Source of the DNA: Pseudomonadota bacterium
Lineage (GTDB): Bacteria > Pseudomonadota > Gammaproteobacteria > Burkholderiales > JABEVD01
NCBI GenBank assembly: GCA_021835845.1
Contig: JAKBJU010000006.1
Location: forward strand, 1 to 64,000
Length of the DNA stretch: 64,000 nt
Direction of reading: 5' to 3'
The position numbers and the translations under genes were made by a program. Positions within the stretch are counted from its first letter, which is position 1. Each line of letters starts with the position of its first letter. This document shows, piece by piece, positions 34,399 through 42,643 of the stretch. The notes beneath the pieces were generated by a model. It was not told the DNA's origin, ran no database searches, and saw only the letters and a program-made list of their open reading frames with translations.

Positions 34399-35442
34399 TC
34401 ACCCCGGGAACAGGTCCTTGTTGACGGCCTTGGTTCTCGCTTCTGCCGAGCTGACGACATTGCGCCTGACGAGATCCGTGAGATTCTGGTCCAGCGTCTG
34501 CATGCCGACGCTCTGGCCCGTCTGGATCGTGGAATACATTTGCGCGACCTTGTTCTCCCTGATCAGGTTCCTGATGGCGGGCGTCCCGATCATGATTTCG
34601 TGCGCGGCGACGCGCCCTTCCCCGTCCTTCTTTTTCAGGAGGGTCTGGGAAATGACGGCGCGCAGGCTCTCGGACAGCATGGAGCGCACCATCTCCTTTT
34701 CCGCAGCCGGAAAGACGTCGATCACCCTGTCTATCGTCTTTGCCGCGGAACTGGTGTGCAATGTGCCGAAAACCAGATGCCCCGTTTCTGCGGCGGTCAT
34801 CGCCAGCCTGATGGTTTCGAGGTCCCTGAGCTCGCCGACCAGGATGATGTCCGGATCTTCCCGCAGCGCGGAGCGCAGCGCATTGGCGAAGCTCAGGGTA
34901 TGGGGCCCGACCTCCCTCTGGTTGACCAGGCATTTCTTGCTTTCATGCACGAATTCGATCGGATCCTCGACTGTCAGGATATGCCCGTATTCGTTCTCGT
35001 TGATATGGTCGATCATCGCGGCCAGCGTGGTCGATTTTCCGGAGCCGGTCGGCCCGGTCACCAGAACGACACCCCGAGGCTGGTTGGCAATTTCCCTGAA
35101 TATCGCTGGCGCATTCAATTGCTCCAGGGTCAGCACCTTGGAAGGAATGGTCCGCATCACGGCAGCCGCCCCGCGATTCTGCACGAAAGCGTTCACCCTG
35201 AAGCGCGCAAGCCCGGGAAGCTCGAAAGAGAAATCGCACTCGAGGTTTTCCTCGTAATATTTCCGCTGGGAATCGTTCATGACATCGTAGACCATGCCGT
35301 GCACGTCCTTCTGCTCCAGCGGGGGAAGATTGATGCGCCGGATGTCGCCGCTCACGCGGATCATGGGCGGCAGTCCCGCCGAAAGATGCAAATCCGAGGC
35401 TTTGCTCTTGACGACAAATGCCAGAAGTTCCGAAATATCCAT
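34399..35442 (-). CDS. pilT: Type IV pilus retraction ATPase PilT
   Basis: 347 aa, standard length. MDISELLAFVVKSKASDLHLSAGLPP is the PilT start. GPTGSGKST is Walker A, ILTVEDPIEFVHESK the Asp box, IILVGELRDLETIRLAMTAAETGHLVFGTLH Walker B plus His box, and AIRNLIRENK the AIRNLIRE motif needed for retraction. Divergent from yggS with 58 bases between. Confidence 0.96.
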   Translation of the reverse strand: MDISELLAFVVKSKASDLHLSAGLPPMIRVSGDIRRINLPPLEQKDVHGMVYDVMNDSQRKYYEENLECDFSFELPGLARFRVNAFVQNRGAAAVMRTIPSKVLTLEQLNAPAIFREIANQPRGVVLVTGPTGSGKSTTLAAMIDHINENEYGHILTVEDPIEFVHESKKCLVNQREVGPHTLSFANALRSALREDPDIILVGELRDLETIRLAMTAAETGHLVFGTLHTSSAAKTIDRVIDVFPAAEKEMVRSMLSESLRAVISQTLLKKKDGEGRVAAHEIMIGTPAIRNLIRENKVAQMYSTIQTGQSVGMQTLDQNLTDLVRRNVVSSAEARTKAVNKDLFPG

Positions 35443-35500
35443 TATAATTTCCAGGTATTGATGGGCCGATCCGGTTTCCTGTCGGAATCTCTTGCAAATT

Positions 35501-36172
35501 ATGGCAACAATCGCATCCGGCTTGCAAGCTGTCAAGCTTCGAATGGAACGGGCCGCGAAGGCTCCTGTCGCATTGCTTGCGGTCAGCAAGACCTGGCCCG
35601 CGCAGGCGGTGAGGGAAGCCCACGCTGCCGGACAGAAGGCTTTCGGGGAGAGCTATGTTCAGGAGGCGCTCGGAAAGATGAAGGAACTTTCCGATCTCGA
35701 CCTGGAGTGGCATTTCATCGGTCCGGTGCAAGGCAACAAGGCCAGGGCCATTGCCGAACATTTCGACTGGGTGCACAGCGTCGACCGGGAAAAGATCGCG
35801 CTGAAGCTCTCCGAGGCGAGGCCGAGAAACCTGCCGCCGCTGCAGGTCTGCATCCAGGTGAACATCAGCGGGGAGGCCTCCAAGAGCGGGATAGCGCCTG
35901 CAGAGGTGCAAAATCTTGCGAAAATCATCGGCGGCCTGCCCAATCTCAAGCTCAGGGGGTTGATGGCGATCCCCGAGCCCACCCGGGACGAGAAGCTGCA
36001 AAGGGCGCGCTTCTCCGAACTCGGGAAGCTGAAAGGGCAGCTCCGCGAAAGCGGATTCGACCTCGACACCCTATCCATGGGCATGTCCGAGGATATGGAA
36101 AGCGCAATTCTGGAGGGTGCGACGATGGTGAGGGTGGGCTCGGCAATTTTTGGAACCAGGGACAGGAAATGA
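35501..36172 (+). CDS. yggS: Pyridoxal-phosphate homeostasis protein (YggS/PLPBP)
   Basis: 223 aa from the ATG; a TTG nine bases earlier is possible. LLAVSKTWP holds the PLP lysine (residue 30), FGESYVQEALGKM, WHFIGPVQGNKA, HSVDREKIA and SMGMSEDMESAILEGATMVRVGSAIFG are family motifs. Binds PLP without catalysis and controls B6 and amino/keto acid balance. First gene of yggS-proC-yggT-yggU, a conserved proteobacterial string opposite pilT. Confidence 0.94.
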   Translation: MATIASGLQAVKLRMERAAKAPVALLAVSKTWPAQAVREAHAAGQKAFGESYVQEALGKMKELSDLDLEWHFIGPVQGNKARAIAEHFDWVHSVDREKIALKLSEARPRNLPPLQVCIQVNISGEASKSGIAPAEVQNLAKIIGGLPNLKLRGLMAIPEPTRDEKLQRARFSELGKLKGQLRESGFDLDTLSMGMSEDMESAILEGATMVRVGSAIFGTRDRK

Positions 36173-36987
36173 GAATAACATTCGTAGGCGGCGGGAACAT
36201 GGGCAGCGCGCTCATTGCCGGGCTGCTGAAGAACGGCGCATCCTGCGGCGACATTGCAGTCGTCGAGCCATCTCCCGAAAGAAGGGCCCACCTGGAAAAG
36301 GAATTCCATGTTTCGACCTTCGCGGAAATGAGCCGAGAATCCATGGACTGCGATGCGATCCTGCTCGCAGTCAAGCCCCAGCAGCTTTTCAATGTGGCAT
36401 CCGGGCTTGCCCGCATGCTGAAATCCCAGCTCGTGGTATCGATCGCTGCGGGCATATCTGCGCCTGATCTCTCCAGATGGCTGGGAAACCACGAGCGGGT
36501 CGTGCGCGTCATGCCGAACACCCCGGCGCAGGTGATGAAGGGCGTTTCGGCGCTTTACGCCCTGCCGCAGGTCGACGCGCCTGGCAAGGCGGCAGCGGAA
36601 GCCATGCTTTCCTCGGTCGGCTCTACGATCTGGCTGGATGACGAAGGCAAAATGGACGCATTCACCGCGCTCTGCGGAAGCGGACCCGCCTATGTATTCT
36701 ATTTCCTGGAGGCCATGATGGCATCCGCTTCCGAGATGGGATTCGACCCTGTCGCCACGAAGAAGATGGTTCTGGATACCTTTTCGGGATCGATCTCCCT
36801 CGCCGCCGAAAGCCCGGATGAGCCGAAAACCCTGCGCGAAAAAGTCACCTCCCCTGGCGGGACGACCGAGCGCGCCATACTGGAGATGGAAAGGCACGAC
36901 GTGAAGCGCCATATCGTCCAGGCGATTCATGCCGCAAAGGACAGATCAGTCGAAATGGGGATCGAGCTCGGGAAGACCCCATGCTGA
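36169..36987 (+). CDS. proC: Pyrroline-5-carboxylate reductase
   Basis: 272 aa. Last step of proline synthesis, NAD(P)H-dependent. MRITFVGGGNMGSALIAGL binds the cofactor, VRVMPNTPAQV follows, and ALCGSGPAYVFYFLEAM with LREKVTSPGGTTERAI contain the family signature. ATGA overlap with yggS; the stop overlaps the yggT start by seven bases. Confidence 0.95.
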   Translation: MRITFVGGGNMGSALIAGLLKNGASCGDIAVVEPSPERRAHLEKEFHVSTFAEMSRESMDCDAILLAVKPQQLFNVASGLARMLKSQLVVSIAAGISAPDLSRWLGNHERVVRVMPNTPAQVMKGVSALYALPQVDAPGKAAAEAMLSSVGSTIWLDDEGKMDAFTALCGSGPAYVFYFLEAMMASASEMGFDPVATKKMVLDTFSGSISLAAESPDEPKTLREKVTSPGGTTERAILEMERHDVKRHIVQAIHAAKDRSVEMGIELGKTPC

Positions 36988-37556
36988 ACCAGGGCATGCT
37001 GTTCCTGCTGGACACCGTGTTCGGGCTCTTCATCATCGCCCTGCTGCTGCGCTTCTATCTGCAGCTGATGCGCGCACCCCACGGCAATCCGCTCTCTCCC
37101 TTCCTGATCGCGCTCACCGATTTTCTGGTGCGCCCCGCAAGACGCATCATTCCCGGACTCTGGGGACTCGACCTCGCCACATTGCTGCTCGCCTGGGTGA
37201 TCGAGTTCTTCGTCCTGGCCGCGACCCTCTGGCTCAACGGCATGGCACCCCATCCCTATACGCCAACCACCCTTCTCGTCCTGCTCCTGCTCTCCGCAAC
37301 GGGGCTCCTGAAGCAGAGCATCCACATCTTCATGCTGGCCCTGATCATCCAGGCGGTCTTGAGCTGGGTGAATCCCTACACGCCCATCTCCGGGGTGCTG
37401 AATTGCCTGTCCAGGCCATTCCTGAACCTTTTCCGGAAAAAGCTTCCGCCCGTGGGCAACGTGGATCTTTCCCCCCTCTTCGTGCTGATCCTTTTCCAGC
37501 TGGCGCTGACGATTCCGCTGGCCTGGATGGAGTCCATCCTTTACGGCATGCTCTGA
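36981..37556 (+). CDS. YggT-family membrane protein
   Basis: 191 aa with four to five membrane segments and two YGGT repeats: one around LLLRFYLQLMRAPHGNPLSPF and RPARRIIPG, the second around VLSWVNPYTPISGVLNCLSRPFLNLFRKKLPP. Function unknown; members are linked to osmotic tolerance and cell-shape machinery. Translationally coupled to proC and yggU. Confidence 0.88.
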   Translation: MLNQGMLFLLDTVFGLFIIALLLRFYLQLMRAPHGNPLSPFLIALTDFLVRPARRIIPGLWGLDLATLLLAWVIEFFVLAATLWLNGMAPHPYTPTTLLVLLLLSATGLLKQSIHIFMLALIIQAVLSWVNPYTPISGVLNCLSRPFLNLFRKKLPPVGNVDLSPLFVLILFQLALTIPLAWMESILYGML

Positions 37557-37834
37557 TGTGGTTCAGGCGGGAAGGGGATGCCGTGACGCTGACCCTGCAT
37601 GTCCAGCCCGGCGCGAAGAAAACGGAAATCGCGGGGATTCACGGGGATGCCCTGAAGATCAAACTCGCCGCCCCGCCCATCGAGGGAAAAGCCAATGCCG
37701 CGCTGCTCGCCTTTCTTGCGGAAAAATTCGGTGTTCCCCTGCGCAACGCAGTCCTGAAACAGGGGGAGAGTTCGAGAAGAAAGGTGGTTTCGATATCCGG
37801 CCCGAAAATCCCCCCCGATTCGCTGCTGCCCTGA
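37556..37834 (+). CDS. yggU: YggU/DUF167 family protein
   Basis: 92 aa. VTLTLHVQPGAKKTEIAGIHGDALKIKLAAPPIEGKANAALLAFLAE spans the DUF167 signature. Starts in a TGATG overlap with yggT. Convergent with rng, six bases apart. Biochemical role unknown. Confidence 0.9.
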   Translation: MWFRREGDAVTLTLHVQPGAKKTEIAGIHGDALKIKLAAPPIEGKANAALLAFLAEKFGVPLRNAVLKQGESSRRKVVSISGPKIPPDSLLP

Positions 37835-37840
37835 CCTGTC

Positions 37841-39292
37841 CTACATCAGCACCACGTCGTACTGCTCCTGACTATAGACGCTCTCGACCTGGAGCGAGAT
37901 CGGCTTGCCGATGAAATCCGCGAGCCGGGCGAGGCTCTGGGATTCCTCGTCGAGAAACAGATCGACGACCTTCTGGGAAGCGAGTATCCGGTATTCCCTG
38001 GCTTCGAACTGGCGCGCTTCGCGCAGCAGGTCGCGCAGTATCTCGTAGCCCACGGTCTGCGCCGTCTTGATCTCCCCCCGCCCCTGACAGGTCGGACAGG
38101 TTTCGCACAGCACATGGGCAAGGCTTTCCCTGGTACGCTTCCTCGTCATCTCGACGAGGCCCAGGGCAGTCATTTCGCCCAATGTCATGCGAGTATGGTC
38201 TCTCGAGAGCGCCTTCCTGAATTCGTTCAGCACAGCTTCCCGATGCTCTGCATTGTCCATGTCGATGAAATCGACGATGATGATTCCGCCAAGGTTCCGG
38301 AGGCGCAATTGCCTCGCGATCACGATCGCCGCTTCGAGATTGGTCTTGAATATCGTATCGTCGAAATTCCTGTGTCCGACGAAGCCGCCGGTGTTCACGT
38401 CCACCGTGGTGAGCGCCTCGGTCTGGTCGATGATGAGGTATCCCCCGGATTTCAGTTCGACCCGCCTGGCAAGCGCCCGCTGGATTTCTTCCTCGACCCC
38501 GTAGAGATCGAAAAGCGGCCTCTCCCCGGAATAATGCTCTATCCTGTCGCTGACGTTCCGGATGTAGCTTGAAGCGAAGGATTGCAGCTTCTGGAAAGTC
38601 TCTCTCGAATCGACCCTGATCCGCCCGATGTCGTCGTTGACGAAATCGCGCAGCACCCTGAAGCTCAGGTTGAGATCCTGGTAAAGCAGGGAAGGCGCCG
38701 CAGCCATCGCCGACCTTTCCTGGATGTCGGCCCATATTTTCTTCAGGTAGGCGATGTCGGAAAGAAAACCTTCGTCTGCCGCCCCTTCCGCCAGAGTGCG
38801 TATGATGTAGCCGCCCTTCTCGTCGGGAGGAATCAGCTTCTGCACCTTCTCCCTGAGAATTTCACGGTCGGATTCGCTCTCTATCCTCAGCGAGACGCCG
38901 ATATAGTCTTCCTGCGGCATGAATACGACCAGCCTTCCGGCAATGCTGATCTGGGTGGAAATCCTCGCCCCCTTGCTGCCTATCATGTCCTTGATCACCT
39001 GGACGAGGACATTCTGCCCCTCGAAAAGAATCTTCTCTATGGGCCTGGCATCTCCGTTCTGCTTCTGTCCCCAGATGTCGTCGACATGCAGAAAAGCTGC
39101 ACGCTCCAGCCCGATGTCGACGAACGCCGACTGCATTCCGGGCAGAACCCGGCTCACCTTTCCCAGATAAATGTTGCCGACAAGCCCGATGCTGGATGCG
39201 CGCTCGATGTGCAGCTCCTGAACCACGCCTTCCTCGATCACTGCAACGCGCGTCTCCTGGGGAGTGACATTGATCAGGATTTCGTCAGTCAT
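37841..39292 (-). CDS. rng: Ribonuclease G
   Basis: 483 aa endoribonuclease of the RNase E/G family, for 16S 5' maturation and mRNA decay. An S1 domain (about 35-125, GNIYLGKVSRVLPGMQSAFVDIG) is followed by the catalytic domain with IIVDFIDMDN and LMRK-like segments. The zinc-link CETCPTCQGRG provides the tetramer CPxC. It lacks the RNase E C-terminal scaffold. Last gene of the aceE-to-rng run; its ATG overlaps the maf stop by eight bases. Confidence 0.94.
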   Translation of the reverse strand: MTDEILINVTPQETRVAVIEEGVVQELHIERASSIGLVGNIYLGKVSRVLPGMQSAFVDIGLERAAFLHVDDIWGQKQNGDARPIEKILFEGQNVLVQVIKDMIGSKGARISTQISIAGRLVVFMPQEDYIGVSLRIESESDREILREKVQKLIPPDEKGGYIIRTLAEGAADEGFLSDIAYLKKIWADIQERSAMAAAPSLLYQDLNLSFRVLRDFVNDDIGRIRVDSRETFQKLQSFASSYIRNVSDRIEHYSGERPLFDLYGVEEEIQRALARRVELKSGGYLIIDQTEALTTVDVNTGGFVGHRNFDDTIFKTNLEAAIVIARQLRLRNLGGIIIVDFIDMDNAEHREAVLNEFRKALSRDHTRMTLGEMTALGLVEMTRKRTRESLAHVLCETCPTCQGRGEIKTAQTVGYEILRDLLREARQFEAREYRILASQKVVDLFLDEESQSLARLADFIGKPISLQVESVYSQEQYDVVLM

Positions 39293-39884
39293 GCACCATC
39301 CTCCCGAGTATCTGCCCCGTTTCGAAGAGCGGCAATCCCATCACGCCGGAGTAGCTGCCTTCTATGCTTTTTATGAAGCGCGCCGCCTTGCCCTGGATCG
39401 CATAGCCGCCCGCCTTGTCCAGCGATTCCCCCGTCGCGATGTAGTCAAGGATGTCCTGGTCCCGCAATTCGCTGAATCTGACCTTGGTCCTGGAAACTTC
39501 GATCTCCATCTTCTCCTCGAAAGTGCAGGCCACCGCCGTGAGCACTTCGTGCTCCCGTCCCGAAAAGCTTCTCAGGATCGTGGCGGCTTCGTCCAGGCTC
39601 TTCGGCTTGCCTATGATTTCCCCGTCCAGGGAAATCGCGGTGTCTGCCGCAAGAACCGGATGAAAGGGAAGCCGCCTCTCGCCCATGCATCGCCATCCCG
39701 CAATGGCCTTGGCCATTGCGACCCGTTTCACGTAGCCCTCCACGGATTCCCCGGAAATCGGCGTCTCGTCGACATCCGCCCCCCTGTCCGGGCTGGAGCG
39801 CAGCAGCAGCGTCTGGAAATGAACGCCGATTTGCCGCAGGAGCTCGCGGCGCCTCGGGCTTGCAGAGACGAGGTAAATGATCAT
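39285..39884 (-). CDS. maf: Maf-like nucleoside triphosphate pyrophosphatase
   Basis: 199 aa. IYLVSASPRRRELLRQIG is the Maf signature, followed by VLAADTAISLDGEIIGKP with the catalytic Asp and YIATGESLDKAGGYAIQGKAARFI. The GESLDKAG form is that of the dTTP/UTP-type (YhdE) group. Hydrolyses non-canonical or methylated pyrimidine nucleotides and affects division. One base from rlmH. Confidence 0.92.
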   Translation of the reverse strand: MIIYLVSASPRRRELLRQIGVHFQTLLLRSSPDRGADVDETPISGESVEGYVKRVAMAKAIAGWRCMGERRLPFHPVLAADTAISLDGEIIGKPKSLDEAATILRSFSGREHEVLTAVACTFEEKMEIEVSRTKVRFSELRDQDILDYIATGESLDKAGGYAIQGKAARFIKSIEGSYSGVMGLPLFETGQILGRMVHD

Positions 39885-39885
39885 T

Positions 39886-40359
39886 TCAGCCTTCCCTGTG
39901 ATAGGGGTGATGGTTGATGACGGAAATCGCCCTGTAGAGCTGCTCGGCGAGCATTACGCGAACCAGCCCGTGGGGCAGGGTCATCCTGGACAGGGAAAGC
40001 ACCCTGTCCGCCTTTCCCCTCAAATCCGGGCTGATGCCGTCGGCGCCGCCGATCACGAAAGCGACATCCCTTCCTTCTGCCATCCAGTGCTCGATCAGCT
40101 TGGCAAGCTCCACTGTCGCGAGCTGCTCGCCTTTCTCGTCGAGCACCACCATGAAACTGTTCTGCGGCATCGCTGCCGCAATCCTGGAAGCCTCCATCTG
40201 CTGGATTCTGTCCACGCTCTTGCCCGAATCCCGCTTCTCGGGCTTGATCTCCCGCAGTTCGATCCTCGCTTCCCGCGGCATCCTCTTCTCGTATTCGCCG
40301 AAGCCGGTGCAAATCCATTCGGGCATCCTGTTGCCCACGGCCAGAATGTGGAGCTTCAT
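39886..40359 (-). CDS. rlmH: 23S rRNA pseudouridine1915 N3-methyltransferase
   Basis: 157 aa SPOUT enzyme, full length. KLHILAVGNRMPEWI opens, FVIGGADGISPDLRGKAD forms the trefoil-knot SAM site, and LSLSRMTLPHGLVRVMLAEQLYRAISVINHHPYHR is the conserved C-terminus. Adjacent to rsfS with no gap, the usual order. Confidence 0.96.
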   Translation of the reverse strand: MKLHILAVGNRMPEWICTGFGEYEKRMPREARIELREIKPEKRDSGKSVDRIQQMEASRIAAAMPQNSFMVVLDEKGEQLATVELAKLIEHWMAEGRDVAFVIGGADGISPDLRGKADRVLSLSRMTLPHGLVRVMLAEQLYRAISVINHHPYHREG

Positions 40360-40701
40360 TCAGCTGGTCTTGGCGTGGGCGGCATGCCCCCACAATCCTT
40401 CCAGATTGTAATACTGTCTGATCGCGGGCTGCATGATGTGAACCACGACATCCCCCAGATCGACGAGCACCCATTCCCCGGTTTCGAGCCCTTCGATGCC
40501 GAACACGGTCTGCCCGGACTCCTTCATTTTTTCCTGGACATGGTTGGCGAGCGCCTTGGTCTGCCTGGTCGAATTGGCGCTGGCCATCACCATCCATTCA
40601 AAAAGCGGCGACATTCCGGATACGTCCAGCACCTCGATTTCTTCCGCCTTGATGTCTTCCAGGGCAGAAACGACCGCATCCACTTTTTCCCTAGAGCGCA
40701 T
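40360..40701 (-). CDS. rsfS: Ribosomal silencing factor RsfS
   Basis: 113 aa. ALEDIKAEEIEVLDVSGMSPLFEWMVMASANSTRQTKALA and GLETGEWVLVDLGDVVVHIM are RsfS hallmarks. Binds uL14 and blocks subunit joining in starved cells. The start at 40701 overlaps the nadD stop by 11 bases; a longer frame would intrude into nadD. Confidence 0.95.
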   Translation of the reverse strand: MRSREKVDAVVSALEDIKAEEIEVLDVSGMSPLFEWMVMASANSTRQTKALANHVQEKMKESGQTVFGIEGLETGEWVLVDLGDVVVHIMQPAIRQYYNLEGLWGHAAHAKTS

Positions 40702-41359
40702 GATTCTCCCGATAAAGCCCGTGATTCTGAATATAATCGAGGACGCCCTGCGGAAGCAAATAGCGCGCGCTCGCACCCTTCGCCAGGCATTCCCTGATCA
40801 TCGAAGCCGAAATGTCCAGGAGAGTGATGTCTATCGTCACGATCCTGCCGCAGGAGAGCCGGCGCAATGCGGCAGGATCCCGCTCCGATCTCGCGGCATA
40901 TTCCTCGCCCAGGGCACCGGTGATGGCCGAGTGGATGTCGCACCCGGGCCTTTGCGCGACGAGGATATGGGCAAGGCCGAAAAGCTCGCGCCACCTGTGC
41001 CAGGCAGGAAACCCGAGAAAGGCATCCGCTCCGACCATGAGGCAGATCGGCTTGTCTGGCCCCAGTTCCGACCTCAATTCGAGCAGAGATTCCACCGAAT
41101 AGGATGGGGAAGTTTTGAGCACTTCCCGTTCGTCTGGAACGAAAAGCGGGTTCCCGGCGACGGCAACCTTCACCATTTCCATCCTGTGGAAAGCCTCGCA
41201 ATGCGGCGGGCTTCTGTGCGGCGGGATTCCTGCAGGGACGATTCTGACGGATTCGAGACCGCAGTATTCCGCGACCTCCTGGGCCAGGCGAAGATGCCCG
41301 AAATGCACGGGATCGAAAGTGCCGCCGAAAACGCCGACCGGATTCAATCCGCTTTTCAC
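40691..41359 (-). CDS. nadD: Nicotinate-nucleotide adenylyltransferase
   Basis: 222 aa from a GTG four bases after the aceF stop. VGVFGGTFDPVHFGHLRLA is the nucleotidyltransferase HxGH region, SYSVESLLEL and MVGADAFLGFPAWHRW are NadD motifs, and ISASMIRE corresponds to ISSTxIR. Makes deamido-NAD from nicotinate mononucleotide and ATP. Confidence 0.95.
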   Translation of the reverse strand: MKSGLNPVGVFGGTFDPVHFGHLRLAQEVAEYCGLESVRIVPAGIPPHRSPPHCEAFHRMEMVKVAVAGNPLFVPDEREVLKTSPSYSVESLLELRSELGPDKPICLMVGADAFLGFPAWHRWRELFGLAHILVAQRPGCDIHSAITGALGEEYAARSERDPAALRRLSCGRIVTIDITLLDISASMIRECLAKGASARYLLPQGVLDYIQNHGLYRENHAL

Positions 41360-41363
41360 CAGA

Positions 41364-42629
41364 TCACAGGGCCAGTCTGCGAATGTCGGAAAGCAGGGAG
41401 CCGAGATGAACGATGAATTTCGCTCCCATCGCCCCGTCTATGACTCTGTGGTCGTAGGAAAGGGACAGCGGCAGCATCAGGCGCGGGACGAAGTTGCCGT
41501 CCTTGAATACGGGTTTCATGACGGCCTTGGACACTCCGAGTATCGCGACCTCCGGCGCATTGATGATGGGGGTGAAATGGCTTCCGCCGATTCCGCCCAG
41601 GCTCGATATCGAGAAGCATCCGCCCTGCATGTCGGCAAATGAAAGCTTGCCCTCCCTCGCCTTGGCGCTCAATTGACCGAGCTCGGACGCGAGCTGAAAG
41701 ACGCTCTTCGTATCGGCATCGCGGACTACCGGAACCACCAGCCCGTCCGGCGTGTCGACTGCCATGCCGATATGGCAATACTGCTTCAGAATCAGCATAT
41801 CTCCCGAGAGGGAAGCATTGAACGTGGGAAATTGCTTCAGGGCGACTGCGCAGGCCTTCATCAGGAAGGCAGGCAGGGTGAGCCTGACTCCCTGCTTCTG
41901 GGCCTCTTCCAGCATGGATTTCCGGAAAGCTTCCAGCTCGGTGATGTCGATCTCGTCGTGCTGGGTCACATGCGGGATGGACGCCCAGTTCCTGGAAAGA
42001 TTGGCGCCGGAAAGCTTCTGTATCCTGGAAAGCGGCTTTTCCTCGACCGGGCCGAATTTCGAGAAATCGACCGCAGGGATCTGGGGCGCGGCAGGCGCAG
42101 AAACGCCGGAAGACAGCGCCGCCTTGATGAAGGATTGCACGTCCTCCTTGAGGATGCGCCCCTTGGGCCCGCTGCCCCTGACCCTGGCAAGGTCGGCGCC
42201 GAGTTCCCGCGCAAAGCGCCTCACCGATGGACTCGCGTGCGTCCCGGAAAAAGACCGGACTTCCACTTCCACCGCTTTCGGCGCTTCGATTTTCGCCGCA
42301 GCCTGCTTCCGAGGCTCGACAACCTGAACCGATGGTTCAGCCTTCGGTTTCGTTTCAGCCTCGGGTTCAGCCTTCGGCTTCGCTTCGGCTTCAGGTTCGA
42401 GCATCAGGATGAGCGCCCCCTCGGAAACGGCATTCCCGACCTTCACCGCAACCGATTTCACGATTCCGGCAAAAGGAGAAGGCACTTCCATCGCCGCCTT
42501 CGCCGTCTCCAGGGTAATGAGCGGAGAATCGACCTTGATTCTGTCGCCCTCGGCCACATGCAGTTCGATGATGGGCACATCCTTGAAATCGCCGATGTCC
42601 GGCACTTTCACTTCCACTGTTTGACTCAT
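41364..42629 (-). CDS. aceF: Pyruvate dehydrogenase E2, dihydrolipoamide acetyltransferase
   Basis: 421 aa with only one lipoyl domain (1-80, lipoyl Lys44 in ETAKAAMEVP). Then comes a charged linker with two near-identical AEAKPKAEPE-type repeats, a peripheral subunit-binding domain around 135-170 (ASPSVRRFARELGADLARV) and the catalytic domain ending in SYDHRVIDG (His394). E. coli has three lipoyl domains, so this is a compact form. Follows aceE by 14 bases. No lpd gene follows; E3 must be encoded elsewhere. Confidence 0.95.
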   Translation of the reverse strand: MSQTVEVKVPDIGDFKDVPIIELHVAEGDRIKVDSPLITLETAKAAMEVPSPFAGIVKSVAVKVGNAVSEGALILMLEPEAEAKPKAEPEAETKPKAEPSVQVVEPRKQAAAKIEAPKAVEVEVRSFSGTHASPSVRRFARELGADLARVRGSGPKGRILKEDVQSFIKAALSSGVSAPAAPQIPAVDFSKFGPVEEKPLSRIQKLSGANLSRNWASIPHVTQHDEIDITELEAFRKSMLEEAQKQGVRLTLPAFLMKACAVALKQFPTFNASLSGDMLILKQYCHIGMAVDTPDGLVVPVVRDADTKSVFQLASELGQLSAKAREGKLSFADMQGGCFSISSLGGIGGSHFTPIINAPEVAILGVSKAVMKPVFKDGNFVPRLMLPLSLSYDHRVIDGAMGAKFIVHLGSLLSDIRRLAL

Positions 42630-42643
42630 GTTGATGTCTTCTC

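Noticed and set aside
33866..36987. Long plus-strand frames of 463 and 871 codons over pilT/pilU
   Set aside because: Antisense to pilU and pilT; only the proC part at the 3' end of the longer frame has real homology, beginning at 36169.
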